Program-made: the position numbers and the translations under genes | Notes under the pieces: model-generated | Databases searched by the model: none | What the model saw: the letters and a program-made list of their open reading frames with translations, nothing else | Told to the model about the DNA's origin: nothing | NCBI GenBank assembly: GCA_014799505.1 | Contig: JAAVHV010000021.1 | Coordinates: 1-64,000, forward strand | Length of the DNA: 64,000 bases | Origin: Clostridiales bacterium | Lineage (GTDB): Bacteria > Bacillota > Clostridia > Oscillospirales > Oscillospiraceae | Direction: 5' to 3' | Shown: in pieces, positions 1 through 8,956 of the stretch | Layout: every line of letters begins with the position of its first letter | Position numbering within the stretch: position 1 is the first letter of the stretch

Positions 1-32
1 GAGAATTAGGCAAACTGTAAGGAGCGATATCT

Positions 33-1451
33 ATGAAACTCTGGGCGGGCCGTTTCCAGAAGGAGACAGACACCCTGGTGAACGACTTCAACTCGTCCAT
101 CGGCTTTGACGCCCGGCTGTACGAGCAGGATATCCGCGGATCCATGGCTCATGCCGCTATGCTGGGCAGGACCGGCATTATCGAACAGCATGAGGCGGAG
201 AAGATCGTGGAGGGGCTTCGGACTATCCTGGCGGACATTGAGGCCGGCCAGGTGGAGTTCTCCCTGGACAACGAGGACATCCACATGAACATCGAGGCCC
301 TGCTCACCGAGCGCATCGGCCAGACGGGCAAGCGGCTGCATACCGCCCGCTCCCGCAACGATCAGGTGGCCACGGACTTCCGGCTGTATGTGAAGGAGGA
401 GATTCCCAGCATCATTGGCCTGCTGCTGGATCTAGAAAAGGTGCTGGTGAAAAAGGCCAAGGCCAATCTGTCCACCGTGATGCCCGGTTACACCCATTTG
501 CAGCGGGCCCAGCCCACCACCTTCGGCCACTACATGATGGCCTATGCCAATATGCTCAAGCGGGATATCACCCGGCTGGAGGACTGTTTGGAGCGGATGG
601 ATGAGTGCCCTCTGGGCTCCGGCGCGCTGGCCACCTCCACCTATCCCGTGGACCGCTTCCAGACCGCCGCTGGCCTGGGCTTCGCCAAGCCCACGGACAA
701 CTCCATGGACTCGGTGTCGGACCGGGATTACGCCATTGAGCTGCTGTCGGCGCTGTCCATCCTGATGATGCACCTGTCCCGATTCTCCGAGGAAATCATC
801 CTGTGGTGTTCCTGGGAGTTCAAGTTTGTGGAGCTGGACGACGCCTATTCCACCGGCTCGTCCATCATGCCCCAGAAGAAAAATCCTGATGTAGCCGAGC
901 TGGTCCGGGGCAAGACGGGGCGGGTGTATGGCTCGCTTATTACCCTGCTCACCGTGATGAAGGGTCTGCCCCTGGCCTACAACAAGGATATGCAGGAGGA
1001 TAAGGAGCCGGTGTTCGACGCCATCGACACGGTGGAGCTGTGTGTCCCCGTGTTCGCCGCCATGCTGGACACCCTGACGGTGAAGGATAAGAACATGGCC
1101 CGGGCGGCGTCGGTGGGCTTCATCAACGCCACCGACTGCGCCGATTACCTGGTGAAGAAGGGGATGCCTTTCCGGGAGGCGTACATGATCGTGGGCCGGC
1201 TGGTTCATATGTGTATCCGTACAGGAGAAAGCCTTGACACCTTGCCTTTGAAGGACTTCCGGGCCATCTCTCCGCTCTTCGACGAGAGTGTGTACGACGC
1301 ACTTCAGCTCAACACCTGCGTCAATGAGCGCAAGGTATACGGCGGCCCGTCGGAGGAGAGCGTGAAGAAACAGATCGAACTCATTGAGGAATTCGTGGCG
1401 GCCCGGTCCGGGATCATAGGAGGAGCCCATGGAACTGTTACCCTTTCTTAA
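33..1451 (+). CDS. argH: Argininosuccinate lyase
   Basis: This 472-residue protein cleaves argininosuccinate to arginine and fumarate, the last step of arginine synthesis, in the cytoplasm. It has the fumarase/aspartase superfamily signature GSSIMPQKKNPD near residue 275 and the substrate loop HTARSRNDQ near residue 104. Length is normal for the family. The ATG is preceded by TAAGGAG at good spacing. It is the first gene seen of the arg operon; argG, its usual partner, is absent and may lie upstream of the window. Its 3' end overlaps the next gene by 23 bp, which suggests translational coupling. Confidence 0.97.
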   Translation: MKLWAGRFQKETDTLVNDFNSSIGFDARLYEQDIRGSMAHAAMLGRTGIIEQHEAEKIVEGLRTILADIEAGQVEFSLDNEDIHMNIEALLTERIGQTGKRLHTARSRNDQVATDFRLYVKEEIPSIIGLLLDLEKVLVKKAKANLSTVMPGYTHLQRAQPTTFGHYMMAYANMLKRDITRLEDCLERMDECPLGSGALATSTYPVDRFQTAAGLGFAKPTDNSMDSVSDRDYAIELLSALSILMMHLSRFSEEIILWCSWEFKFVELDDAYSTGSSIMPQKKNPDVAELVRGKTGRVYGSLITLLTVMKGLPLAYNKDMQEDKEPVFDAIDTVELCVPVFAAMLDTLTVKDKNMARAASVGFINATDCADYLVKKGMPFREAYMIVGRLVHMCIRTGESLDTLPLKDFRAISPLFDESVYDALQLNTCVNERKVYGGPSEESVKKQIELIEEFVAARSGIIGGAHGTVTLS

Positions 1452-1806
1452 GAGTGTTCTGGAGCAGGATCGGAGCGCCGTGGTCCTGTGCGATCTGGAG
1501 GATACCATTATCTATATGAACCCCGCGGCGGGGGAGCGGTACGCCAAGTGGGGCGGCATGGAGCTGGTGGGGAAGAGCCTGCTGGACTGTCATTCGCCCC
1601 AGTCCAACGTGATGATCAAAAAAGTTGTGGCATGGTTCCAGGAAAATTCGGGGCACAATCTGATCTATACCTTCCGCAACGAGAAGGAAAACAAAGATGT
1701 GTACATGGTGGCGCTGAGGGACGATGATGGAACGCTCATCGGCTACTATGAAAAGCATGAGTACCGCCACCGGGAGACCATGAAGCTGTACGATTTCGAG
1801 CCGTGA
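1429..1806 (+). CDS. Stand-alone PAS domain protein
   Basis: This 125-residue protein is essentially one PAS fold. The pattern VVLCDLEDTIIYMNPAA followed by a CH dipeptide (CHSP, about residue 49) and a closing DDDGTLIGYYE strand resembles the PAS_10 domain found at the end of DUF438 proteins. There is no kinase, cyclase or DNA-binding output domain. It starts inside the argH 3' end with a strong AGGAGGAG ribosome site and sits between argH and argC, so it should be co-expressed with arginine synthesis. A sensor or ligand-binding role in that pathway is inference; the ligand is unknown. Confidence 0.8.
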   Translation: MELLPFLKSVLEQDRSAVVLCDLEDTIIYMNPAAGERYAKWGGMELVGKSLLDCHSPQSNVMIKKVVAWFQENSGHNLIYTFRNEKENKDVYMVALRDDDGTLIGYYEKHEYRHRETMKLYDFEP

Positions 1807-1829
1807 GCGCGGCATAGGATGTGAACCAA

Positions 1830-2831
1830 ATGGGCAAGCCAAAGATTTATATTGACGGCAGGGAGGGCACCACCGGTCTGCAAATTTACGAGCGGCTGGA
1901 GGGCCGGGATGACATCGAACTGCTCCTCATTGACGAAAGCAAGCGCAAGGATTTGGAGGAGCGGCGCCGCCTGCTCAACGCCGCCGACCTGGTATTTCTG
2001 TGCCTTCCCGATGACGCAGCCCGTGAAGCGGTTTCCCTTGTCACCAATGAGAATACCAGGATCATTGACTGCTCCACAGCGCACCGAACCAATCCTGACT
2101 GGGCCTATGGTTTCCCAGAGCTGTCCAAACTTCACCGGGCACGGATCATGGATGCGAAACGTGTGGCCAACCCCGGCTGCCATGCCACAGGCTTTCTCAG
2201 TATCGTGGCTCCTCTGATAGGCATGGGCCTGCTGTCTCCCGACGCCGCGTTATCCTGCTTCTCCCTCACCGGCTACTCCGGCGGGGGGAAGAAGATGATT
2301 GCCCGGTATGAACAGGGCGACCGCCCTCCGGCGCTCAGCAGCCCCGCCCTCTATGGCCTGCTGCAAAACCACAAGCATCTGCCCGAGATGCGGCTGTGCA
2401 GCGGGCTGGAGGTTCCGCCGGTGTTCGTTCCCGTTGTGGACGATTACTATAAAGGAATGGCCACCACGGTTTGTTTCCATATGTCGCAGTTTCGCAACAT
2501 ATCTGCATTGGCGGAGACGCTCCATCTATCGCCGCTCCAGGCGGTTTGGCAAAAGCTTCGGGAGTTCTACCTCTGGTCTGATAAAGAAAACGGCATCGTT
2601 CGTGTAGAGGGAGACCCCACTGACCCGGAAACCGGCATCGACAGCGGCTTTAAGATTTACGCCAATATGTGGCGGGGGAAGGACACCTTGTCCATGATCG
2701 TGGCGGGCAATGACGAGCAGTTTACCATCACCGCGCTGTTCGATAACCTGGGCAAGGGCGCGTCCGGCGCGGCAGTTCAGAATATGAACCTGATGCTTGG
2801 CTTTGAGGAGACCAAAGGGCTGAATATCTGA
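1830..2831 (+). CDS. argC: N-acetyl-gamma-glutamyl-phosphate reductase
   Basis: This enzyme reduces N-acetylglutamyl-5-phosphate to the semialdehyde with NADPH, the third step of arginine synthesis. The N-terminal REGTTGLQI loop binds the nucleotide and the catalytic cysteine lies in ANPGCHATG, near residue 117. At about 333 residues with this N terminus it looks like the shorter type-2 ArgC. The ORF track begins at a GTG nine bases upstream; I prefer the ATG at 1830 because AGGA then sits about 10 bases away instead of touching the start codon. It belongs to the arg operon. Confidence 0.95.
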   Translation: MGKPKIYIDGREGTTGLQIYERLEGRDDIELLLIDESKRKDLEERRRLLNAADLVFLCLPDDAAREAVSLVTNENTRIIDCSTAHRTNPDWAYGFPELSKLHRARIMDAKRVANPGCHATGFLSIVAPLIGMGLLSPDAALSCFSLTGYSGGGKKMIARYEQGDRPPALSSPALYGLLQNHKHLPEMRLCSGLEVPPVFVPVVDDYYKGMATTVCFHMSQFRNISALAETLHLSPLQAVWQKLREFYLWSDKENGIVRVEGDPTDPETGIDSGFKIYANMWRGKDTLSMIVAGNDEQFTITALFDNLGKGASGAAVQNMNLMLGFEETKGLNI

Positions 2832-2895
2832 AATGTGGGTAGGAGTCGGCGCTCTGCTGCGCCCTGCGTCCAATCAAAAGTGAGGAGTTGTGGGA

Positions 2896-4119
2896 ATGCT
2901 GAAAGAGATATCCGGCGGTGTGTGCGCCGCCAAGGGTTTTACCGCTTCCGGTGTACACTGCGGTGTGAAAACCGGGAGCAGCCCTGACAAGAACGACCTG
3001 GCCATGATTTTGTCGGAGCAGGAATGCTCCGCCGCCGCGGTGTATACCATGAACCGGGTGAAGGCCGCCCCCATCTACGTGACGATGGGCAACCTGGAGG
3101 ATGGGGTGTGCCGGGGGGTCATCGCCAACAGCGGAAACGCCAACGCCTGCGCTCCCATGAGCCATGAGAACGCGGAGCGGATGTGCGACCTGGCCGCCCA
3201 GGCCACCGGGCTGAAGAGCGCCGATTTCGTGGTGGCCTCCACCGGCGTGATCGGCCAGGAGTTGAACATCTCCGCCATTGAGAAGGGAATGCCCGCACTG
3301 GTCTCCGCCCTGAGCGCAGAGGGTTCTGACGCCGCTGCCCACGCCGTCATGACCACCGATACGGTGAAAAAGGAGACCGCTGTCTCGGTGAGCATCGACG
3401 GCAAGACCGTCACCATCGGGGCCATTGCCAAGGGCTCCGGCATGATCCACCCCAACATGGGCACCATGCTGTGCTTCATCACCACCGACTGCGCCATCAC
3501 CCACGATGTGCTCCAGGACGCCCTCCACGAGATCGTTCCCCGCACCTTCAACCGGGTAACAGTGGACGGAGACACCTCCACCAATGATATGTGTGTGGTG
3601 CTGGCCAATGGCCTGGCGGGCAATGAGCAGATCGAGTGGAAGGACGACAGCTACACCGTATTTTACAAGGCGCTCTATCAGGTGTGCGAGACGATGGCCA
3701 GGGCGATCGCCGCCGACGGCGAGGGCGCTTCCCGGCTGGTGACCTGTACGGTTCGCTGCGCCCGCAGCGAGGAGAGCGCAGAGCGCCTTGCCAAGGCGGT
3801 GGTTGGGTCTTCGCTGGTGAAGGCGGCGCTGTTCGGCGCGGACGCCAACTGGGGGCGGGTTTTGTGCGCCATGGGCTATTCCAAAGCCCCCTTCCGCCCG
3901 GAGTATGTGGATATCAGCTTCTCTTCCATTCAGGGGAGCATCCTGGTGTGTGAGAAGGGCGTTGGCCTTGACTTTGACGAGGAACTGGCCAGGAAAATCC
4001 TTAGCCAGGACGAGGTGGTCATTGATGTATCCCTCAACGAGGGCGGCAGCGAGGCCACCTGCTGGGGCTGTGACCTGACCTACGAATATGTTAAAATCAA
4101 TGGTGACTACAGGACCTGA
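2896..4119 (+). CDS. argJ: Bifunctional ornithine acetyltransferase / N-acetylglutamate synthase
   Basis: ArgJ moves the acetyl group from N-acetylornithine back to glutamate (the cyclic arginine pathway) and may also use acetyl-CoA. The proenzyme cleaves itself before the nucleophilic threonine in GMIHPNMGTMLCF, near residue 190; the usual family sequence is NMATML, so the residue just before the nucleophile is Gly here. The length (about 407 residues) is typical. The ATG at 2896 is preferred over the GTG at 2890 because GAGGAG then has normal spacing. Having ArgJ is consistent with no ArgA or ArgE in the cluster. Confidence 0.96.
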   Translation: MLKEISGGVCAAKGFTASGVHCGVKTGSSPDKNDLAMILSEQECSAAAVYTMNRVKAAPIYVTMGNLEDGVCRGVIANSGNANACAPMSHENAERMCDLAAQATGLKSADFVVASTGVIGQELNISAIEKGMPALVSALSAEGSDAAAHAVMTTDTVKKETAVSVSIDGKTVTIGAIAKGSGMIHPNMGTMLCFITTDCAITHDVLQDALHEIVPRTFNRVTVDGDTSTNDMCVVLANGLAGNEQIEWKDDSYTVFYKALYQVCETMARAIAADGEGASRLVTCTVRCARSEESAERLAKAVVGSSLVKAALFGADANWGRVLCAMGYSKAPFRPEYVDISFSSIQGSILVCEKGVGLDFDEELARKILSQDEVVIDVSLNEGGSEATCWGCDLTYEYVKINGDYRT

Positions 4120-4172
4120 GGGCCGGGCATTTTCTGTGGCTGTTATATTTTACCTTGAAAGGGTGCTTTATC

Positions 4173-5027
4173 ATGTCCTCACTCATTGAGCGCGCCCAGG
4201 TGCTGGCCGAGGCGATGCCCTATATTCAAAAGTACAACGGCAAGACCGTGGTGGTGAAATACGGCGGCAACGCCATGGTCTCAGAGGAGCTGCGCCAGGC
4301 GGTGATCTCCGACCTGATCCTGCTCTCCCTGGTGGGGATCCGGGTGGTGGTGGTCCACGGCGGCGGGCCGGAGATCAGCGATATGCTGAAACGGCTGGGC
4401 CACCAGTCCAAGTTTGTGGACGGACTGCGCTACACCGACGAGGAGACCATGGAAGTGGTTCAGCAGATCCTGTGCGGCAAGGTGAACAAGGATCTGGCAG
4501 CCCTCATCAACAGTCAGGGGGGCAGGGCGGTGGGCCTGTGCGGCATGGACGCCGACCTGTTCCAGGCCGTCCGGCTGGACGAGAGGTATGGGTTGGTGGG
4601 CTCTATTCAGAAGGTGAACCCCTCCGTTGTGGAGGACGCGCTCCATAACGGCTACATCCCCGTGGTGTCCACCGTGGCCCGGGGCATTGACGGGCCGACC
4701 GCTTACAACGTGAACGCCGACACCGCCGCCGCCAAGCTGGCGGTGGCGCTGAACGCGGAGAAGCTGATCCTGCTCACCGATGTGCGGGGCCTACTCACTG
4801 ACCCCCAGGATGAGAGCACCCTGCTCCACCAGGTCCGGGCGTCGGAGATCCCCGGTCTCATCAAGGACGGGGTGATCCAAGGGGGCATGATCCCCAAAAT
4901 CGACTGCGCCGCCGAGGCGGTGCGCTCCGGGGTGAGGAGCACTGTCATTCTGGACGGACGCATTCCCCACTCCATCCTCATTGAGCTGCTCAGCGACGCG
5001 GGCTTGGGAACAATGATAACTGTGTAA
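4173..5027 (+). CDS. argB: Acetylglutamate kinase
   Basis: This kinase phosphorylates N-acetylglutamate, the committed step of the pathway and often its arginine-feedback point. Visible amino-acid-kinase motifs are VVKYGGNAM near the N terminus, VVHGGGPEI, NVNADTAAAKLA and GGMIPKI. The ORF track starts at a TTG (4155), but that TTG overlaps the AAAGGG ribosome site that serves the ATG at 4173, so I use 4173 (284 residues). It lies 53 bp after argJ and 10 bp before argD in the arg operon. Confidence 0.96.
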   Translation: MSSLIERAQVLAEAMPYIQKYNGKTVVVKYGGNAMVSEELRQAVISDLILLSLVGIRVVVVHGGGPEISDMLKRLGHQSKFVDGLRYTDEETMEVVQQILCGKVNKDLAALINSQGGRAVGLCGMDADLFQAVRLDERYGLVGSIQKVNPSVVEDALHNGYIPVVSTVARGIDGPTAYNVNADTAAAKLAVALNAEKLILLTDVRGLLTDPQDESTLLHQVRASEIPGLIKDGVIQGGMIPKIDCAAEAVRSGVRSTVILDGRIPHSILIELLSDAGLGTMITV

Positions 5028-5037
5028 GGAGGCGCCG

Positions 5038-6216
5038 ATGGTGACCTTTGAAGAGCTGAAAAAACTGGACAGCCAATATGTTGTGCAGAGCTATGGCCGC
5101 AGCCCCATTGCCATCGACCATGGACAGGGGGCCACCCTGTACGGCGTGGACGGGAAGGAGTACATCGACTTTGCCTCCGGCATCGGTGTGCTGTCGGTGG
5201 GCACCGCCGATCCCGAGTGGCAGGCGGCGGTCGCCGGGCAGGCGGGGAAGCTGGCCCACATCTCCAACCTGTACTACTCCGAACCCTATATCCGTTTGGC
5301 GGAAAAGCTGTGTACCCGCTCCGGTATGGCGGCGGCGTTTTTTGGCAATTCCGGCGCGGAGGGAAACGAGGGCATTATCAAGCTGGCCCGGAAGTACTCC
5401 TGGGAGAAATACGGAGAGGGAAGGGGCACTGTCATCACCCTGAACCGCTCGTTCCATGGCCGCACCATTACCACCCTGGCCGCCACTGGTCAGGATGTGT
5501 TCCACAAATATTTTTTCCCCTTTACCGAGGGTTTCCGCTGGGCGGATCCCAGCATTGACTCTGTCCGGCAGACAGCGGGCGATGACGTCTGCGCTGTGCT
5601 GGTGGAGCTGGTGCAGGGGGAAGGGGGCGTGCTGCCCCTGGATCCCGGGTTTGTACACGATCTGGCCAAGCTGTGTGCGGATCGGGACTGGCTGTTCCTG
5701 GTGGATGAGGTGCAGACCGGCATAGGCCGCACCGGATCACTGTTCTGCTTCCAGCAGTACGGCGTACAGCCTGACGCGGCGTCCTTTGCCAAGGGGATCG
5801 CCGGGGGCCTGCCCATGGGCGGCTTCCTGGTGAATGAGAAGTGCCGCCATGTGTTTACACCCGGCGACCACGCCTCCACCTTCGGCGGCAATCCAGTGGC
5901 TGCGGCAGCGGCCAACGCGGTGCTGGACATTTTGGACGATGAGTCCATTTCCCGGGTGAAAGAAAAGGGGGAATACCTGCGGGCCGCCATTGAGTCCATG
6001 GATCTGCCCTGCCTGGGTAAGACGCGGGGCATGGGCTTGATGATTGGTGTAGAGGTGTCGGAGGGCTTCTCCAACAAGGAGCTGTGCGCCAAGCTGAACC
6101 AGGCGGGTCTGCTCAGCCTCACCGCCGGGTCGGGTCTGCGGTTCCTGCCGCCGCTGACCATCACCAAGGAAGAGCTGGACAAGGGGCTGGTCATCCTGAA
6201 AGCGGCCCTTTCTTAA
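5038..6216 (+). CDS. argD: Acetylornithine aminotransferase
   Basis: This PLP-dependent class III aminotransferase converts N-acetylglutamate semialdehyde to N-acetylornithine with glutamate as donor. The 392-residue length fits. Motifs include FFGNSGAEGNE (cofactor phosphate region), LVDEVQTGIGRTG with the cofactor-contacting Asp, and the Schiff-base lysine in FAKGIAGGLPMGG near residue 252. The start ATG follows TAAGGAGG. It lies between argB and argF with short spacers, as expected in one operon. Confidence 0.96.
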   Translation: MVTFEELKKLDSQYVVQSYGRSPIAIDHGQGATLYGVDGKEYIDFASGIGVLSVGTADPEWQAAVAGQAGKLAHISNLYYSEPYIRLAEKLCTRSGMAAAFFGNSGAEGNEGIIKLARKYSWEKYGEGRGTVITLNRSFHGRTITTLAATGQDVFHKYFFPFTEGFRWADPSIDSVRQTAGDDVCAVLVELVQGEGGVLPLDPGFVHDLAKLCADRDWLFLVDEVQTGIGRTGSLFCFQQYGVQPDAASFAKGIAGGLPMGGFLVNEKCRHVFTPGDHASTFGGNPVAAAAANAVLDILDDESISRVKEKGEYLRAAIESMDLPCLGKTRGMGLMIGVEVSEGFSNKELCAKLNQAGLLSLTAGSGLRFLPPLTITKEELDKGLVILKAALS

Positions 6217-6232
6217 AACGGAGGAGATATCG

Positions 6233-7147
6233 GTGAAAAAAGACTTGCTTAAACTGCTGAATCTGTCCAGGGAGGAAATTACCGAGATCCTGGATATGGC
6301 GGATCAGATGAAATACAGCCAGAAGCACAGCATCGCCCACGACTACCTCAAGGGCAAAACTCTAGCCATGATCTTCGAGAAAAACTCCACCCGCACCCGG
6401 GTGTCCTTCGAGGTGGGAATGTACCAGCTGGGCGGACACGCCCTGTTCCTGTCCGGCAAGGAGAGCCAGATCGGCCGCGGGGAGCCGGTGGAGGACACCG
6501 CGCGGGTGCTGTCCCGGTACTGCGACGGCATCATGATCCGCACCTACGGCCAGTCCGAAGTGGAGGAACTGGCGAAATACGCCTCCATTCCTGTGGTGAA
6601 CGGCCTGACCGACTTTGCCCACCCCTGCCAGGTGCTGGCGGACCTGATGACCATCCGGGAGAAGATGACCCGGCTGGAGGGGCTGAAGCTGGCTTTCATT
6701 GGGGACGGCAACAATATGGCCAACTCCCTGATTGTGGGCGGCCTGAAGTGCGGCATGGATGTGTCCGTGGCCTGCCCGGAGGGGTATGACCCCGATCCAA
6801 CGGTGCTGGACTTTGCCAAAACGGTGACGGACTGCAAGTTCGAGCTGGTGCGCACGCCCAACCAGGCGGCAAAGGACGCCGACGTGGTAATCACCGACGT
6901 ATGGGCGTCCATGGGCAAGGAGGAGGAGCGGGCCGTCCGGGCGAAGGCCTTCGCGGGCTACTGCGTGGACGAAGCGCTGATGGAGCTGACCCACCCCGGC
7001 TGCATGGTGCAGCACTGCCTGCCCGCCCACAAGGGGGAGGAGATCAGCGCCCAGGTGTTCGAGGCCCACGCCGACGAGATATTTGAGGAGGCGGAAAACC
7101 GCCTGCACGCCCAGAAAGCTGTGCTGTATCTGTTGATGAAGGATTGA
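6233..7147 (+). CDS. argF: Ornithine carbamoyltransferase
   Basis: The enzyme joins carbamoyl phosphate and ornithine to make citrulline. It carries the carbamoyl-phosphate loop STRTRVSFE near residue 51, HPCQVLAD near 129 and the ornithine-binding HCLPAHKGEE near 260, which together identify OTCase. It has 304 residues and starts at GTG behind GGAGGAG. It is the last arg gene; its stop codon touches the operon terminator hairpin. Confidence 0.97.
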   Translation: MKKDLLKLLNLSREEITEILDMADQMKYSQKHSIAHDYLKGKTLAMIFEKNSTRTRVSFEVGMYQLGGHALFLSGKESQIGRGEPVEDTARVLSRYCDGIMIRTYGQSEVEELAKYASIPVVNGLTDFAHPCQVLADLMTIREKMTRLEGLKLAFIGDGNNMANSLIVGGLKCGMDVSVACPEGYDPDPTVLDFAKTVTDCKFELVRTPNQAAKDADVVITDVWASMGKEEERAVRAKAFAGYCVDEALMELTHPGCMVQHCLPAHKGEEISAQVFEAHADEIFEEAENRLHAQKAVLYLLMKD

Positions 7148-7183
7148 GCAAAGTCCCCCTTGCGGTGCAGGGGGGATTTTGCT
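7147..7183 (+). terminator. Terminator of the arg operon
   Basis: A 13-bp stem AGCAAAGTCCCCC / GGGGGATTTTGCT (one G-U pair) begins at the argF stop codon. The 3' arm holds TTTT. The same bases also form the promoter of the next gene (separate entry). Confidence 0.7.
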
Positions 7184-7188
7184 ATAAT
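7160..7188 (+). promoter_or_regulatory. Promoter of the sirtuin gene, inside the arg terminator
   Basis: TTGCGG, a 17-bp spacer and a perfect TATAAT lie 23 bp ahead of the sirtuin ATG. The -35 box and spacer occupy the loop and 3' arm of the arg terminator hairpin. Confidence 0.65.
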
Positions 7189-7210
7189 TGGGCCAAAGGA
7201 GGGAACGACG

Positions 7211-7930
7211 ATGACTCCTCAGGAACAATTGCAGGAATGGATCAAAGGCAGCGGCAATATTGTCTTTTTTGGAGGGGCAGGCGTATCCACAGAGAGCGGC
7301 ATCCCCGACTTTCGCAGTGTGGATGGCCTTTATAACCAGAAGTACGACGAGCCGCCGGAGACCATCCTCAGTCACACCTATTTCACCCGCCGCACAGAGG
7401 AATTCTACCGTTTTTATCGGGACAAAATGCTGTGCTTGGACGCGAAGCCCAACGCCGCCCATCTCAAGCTGGCTGAACTGGAGCGGGTGGGCAAGCTGAA
7501 GGCGGTGGTCACCCAGAATATCGACGGGCTGCATCAGCTGGCGGGCAGCCAGACGGTGTATGAGCTACACGGCTCGGTGCACCGCAACTACTGCACCAGG
7601 TGCCGGACGCCCTATGGCGTGGATTTTATCGCCGGGGGAGAGGGAGTGCCCCGCTGCGCCAAGTGCGGGGGACTGGTGAAGCCAGACGTGGTACTCTATG
7701 AGGAAGGGCTGGATCAGGATACTGTGGAGGGGGCCGTGCGGGCCATCGCGCAAGCGGATGTGCTTATCATCGGCGGCACGTCTCTGGTGGTGTATCCAGC
7801 GGCGGGGCTCATCAATTATTACCGGGGGAATAAGCTGGTGCTCATCAACCGGGACCCCACTCCCTACGACGGACAGGCTGATTTGGTGATCCACGACTCC
7901 ATCGGGAAAGTACTGGGAGGGATTGAATGA
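7211..7930 (+). CDS. cobB: NAD-dependent protein deacylase (sirtuin)
   Basis: A Sir2-family deacylase that removes acyl groups from lysines using NAD+. The 239 residues show the NAD-binding GAGVSTESGIPDFRS, TQNIDGLHQLAG, the catalytic His in ELHGSVH (near residue 120) and a zinc site of two CxxC pairs (CTRC, CAKC). I start at ATG 7211 behind AAAGGAGGG; the longer ORF from 7160 would run through the terminator hairpin and has no ribosome site. Its last bases overlap the next start codon (ATGA), so the two are likely translated together. Confidence 0.95.
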   Translation: MTPQEQLQEWIKGSGNIVFFGGAGVSTESGIPDFRSVDGLYNQKYDEPPETILSHTYFTRRTEEFYRFYRDKMLCLDAKPNAAHLKLAELERVGKLKAVVTQNIDGLHQLAGSQTVYELHGSVHRNYCTRCRTPYGVDFIAGGEGVPRCAKCGGLVKPDVVLYEEGLDQDTVEGAVRAIAQADVLIIGGTSLVVYPAAGLINYYRGNKLVLINRDPTPYDGQADLVIHDSIGKVLGGIE

Positions 7931-8832
7931 TGAACGAGAGAAAGCCAGACCGTGTGGGCCAGGTGTTTGCCGCTCTGGGCAAATCGGTGTGCTATTTGGC
8001 ACTGTTTCTGGGGATGCAGGTGGCGGTAATGCTGCCTCTGATTGTCTCCATTGTTTCGGAAGCCATTACCGGGGAATCGGTGGTGGACGAGGACGCTATC
8101 CTGGCCCTGCTCAGCGTCGATACGATGACCTTGTCGATGATTTCCGGCTTGCTTACCCTTACCGTTGTGCTGGCCTTTTACCTCATCCGGAGGAAAAAGC
8201 TCGGCGAAGCGCTGTGGCTGCGGCCCGTACCTGTGCCCGCCCTGCTGACAGGGGTGACGCTGGCGCCGGGGCTGTACGTGGTGATCACGGTGGCGCTGGC
8301 CGCGCTGCCCGAGGCATGGCTGGACAGCTACAGCGAGGCTTCGGCGGACGTGGCCGAGGGCACCCTGATCGGGATAATTGCCGTGGCGGTGGTGGCCCCA
8401 GTGGTGGAAGAGATCATTTTCCGGGGACTGGTCATGAACCGGCTGGCCCGGGTGATGCCCGGCTGGCTGGCGGTTGTGCTGTCCGCCGCCGTGTTTGGAG
8501 CGTGCCACGGACACCCGATTTGGTTTGCTTACGCCTTTGTGCTGGGCGCGATTTTTGGCTTCATTGATCTGCGGGCGAATTCCATCCTGCCGTCCATCCT
8601 GGGCCATGTGGCCTTCAATGCTATCGGCCAGGTACTTTCCTGCATCCCGGAGACGGAGGAGGGGACGGAACTGGTGATTGCGTTGGGCGTGTTGATCGTG
8701 ATCGGCATCATCGCCCCGATCTTGGATCGCGGGGCCATCGCCGCCCTGTTCCGGCCCGCTCCCAAGCCGCTTCCGGCGCAGGAACTGCCCGCGAAGCCCC
8801 AAGACTACGATTACGATCCCTGGGATTTGTAA
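7927..8832 (+). CDS. CPBP family intramembrane glutamic endopeptidase
   Basis: A 301-residue membrane protein with about eight hydrophobic segments and the CPBP/Abi (Rce1-like) motifs: the catalytic EEIIFRG pair near residue 161, FGACHGHP near 190 and HVAFNAIGQ near 220. The C terminus is proline-rich and cytoplasmic-looking. Family members process prenylated proteins, bacteriocins or membrane signalling proteins; no peptide substrate gene is adjacent, so the target is unknown. It overlaps the sirtuin stop by 4 bp. Confidence 0.88.
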   Translation: MMNERKPDRVGQVFAALGKSVCYLALFLGMQVAVMLPLIVSIVSEAITGESVVDEDAILALLSVDTMTLSMISGLLTLTVVLAFYLIRRKKLGEALWLRPVPVPALLTGVTLAPGLYVVITVALAALPEAWLDSYSEASADVAEGTLIGIIAVAVVAPVVEEIIFRGLVMNRLARVMPGWLAVVLSAAVFGACHGHPIWFAYAFVLGAIFGFIDLRANSILPSILGHVAFNAIGQVLSCIPETEEGTELVIALGVLIVIGIIAPILDRGAIAALFRPAPKPLPAQELPAKPQDYDYDPWDL

Positions 8833-8841
8833 GAGGCAGAG

Positions 8842-8870
8842 AGCCCCGCGCAAACGGCGCGGGGCTTTTC
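8842..8870 (+). terminator. Terminator after the CPBP gene
   Basis: Stem AGCCCCGCGC / GCGCGGGGCT with a five-base loop, followed by TTTT, ten bases after the stop codon. Confidence 0.9.
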
Positions 8871-8882
8871 TATCAATAAATT

Positions 8883-8935
8883 TTATCGAAAAACAATAAA
8901 AAATACTTGACAAACGATAATACAAGTGGTAAGCT
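8883..8935 (+). promoter_or_regulatory. Promoter and candidate operator of the DUF2975/HTH pair
   Basis: TTGACA (8907-8912), 17-bp spacer and a weak -10 TAAGCT (8930-8935). An inverted repeat TTATCG (8883) ... CGATAA (8915) brackets the -35 box, and a second one ACTTG ... CAAGT overlaps it. This would suit autorepression by the HTH protein encoded second in the operon; that part is inference. Confidence 0.55.
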
Positions 8936-8956
8936 CATGGGCAAGAGGTGGTAAGT

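Noticed and set aside
432-1508. 358-residue minus-strand ORF opposite argH
   Set aside because: Antisense shadow, His/Gly/Gln-rich, no recognisable domain.
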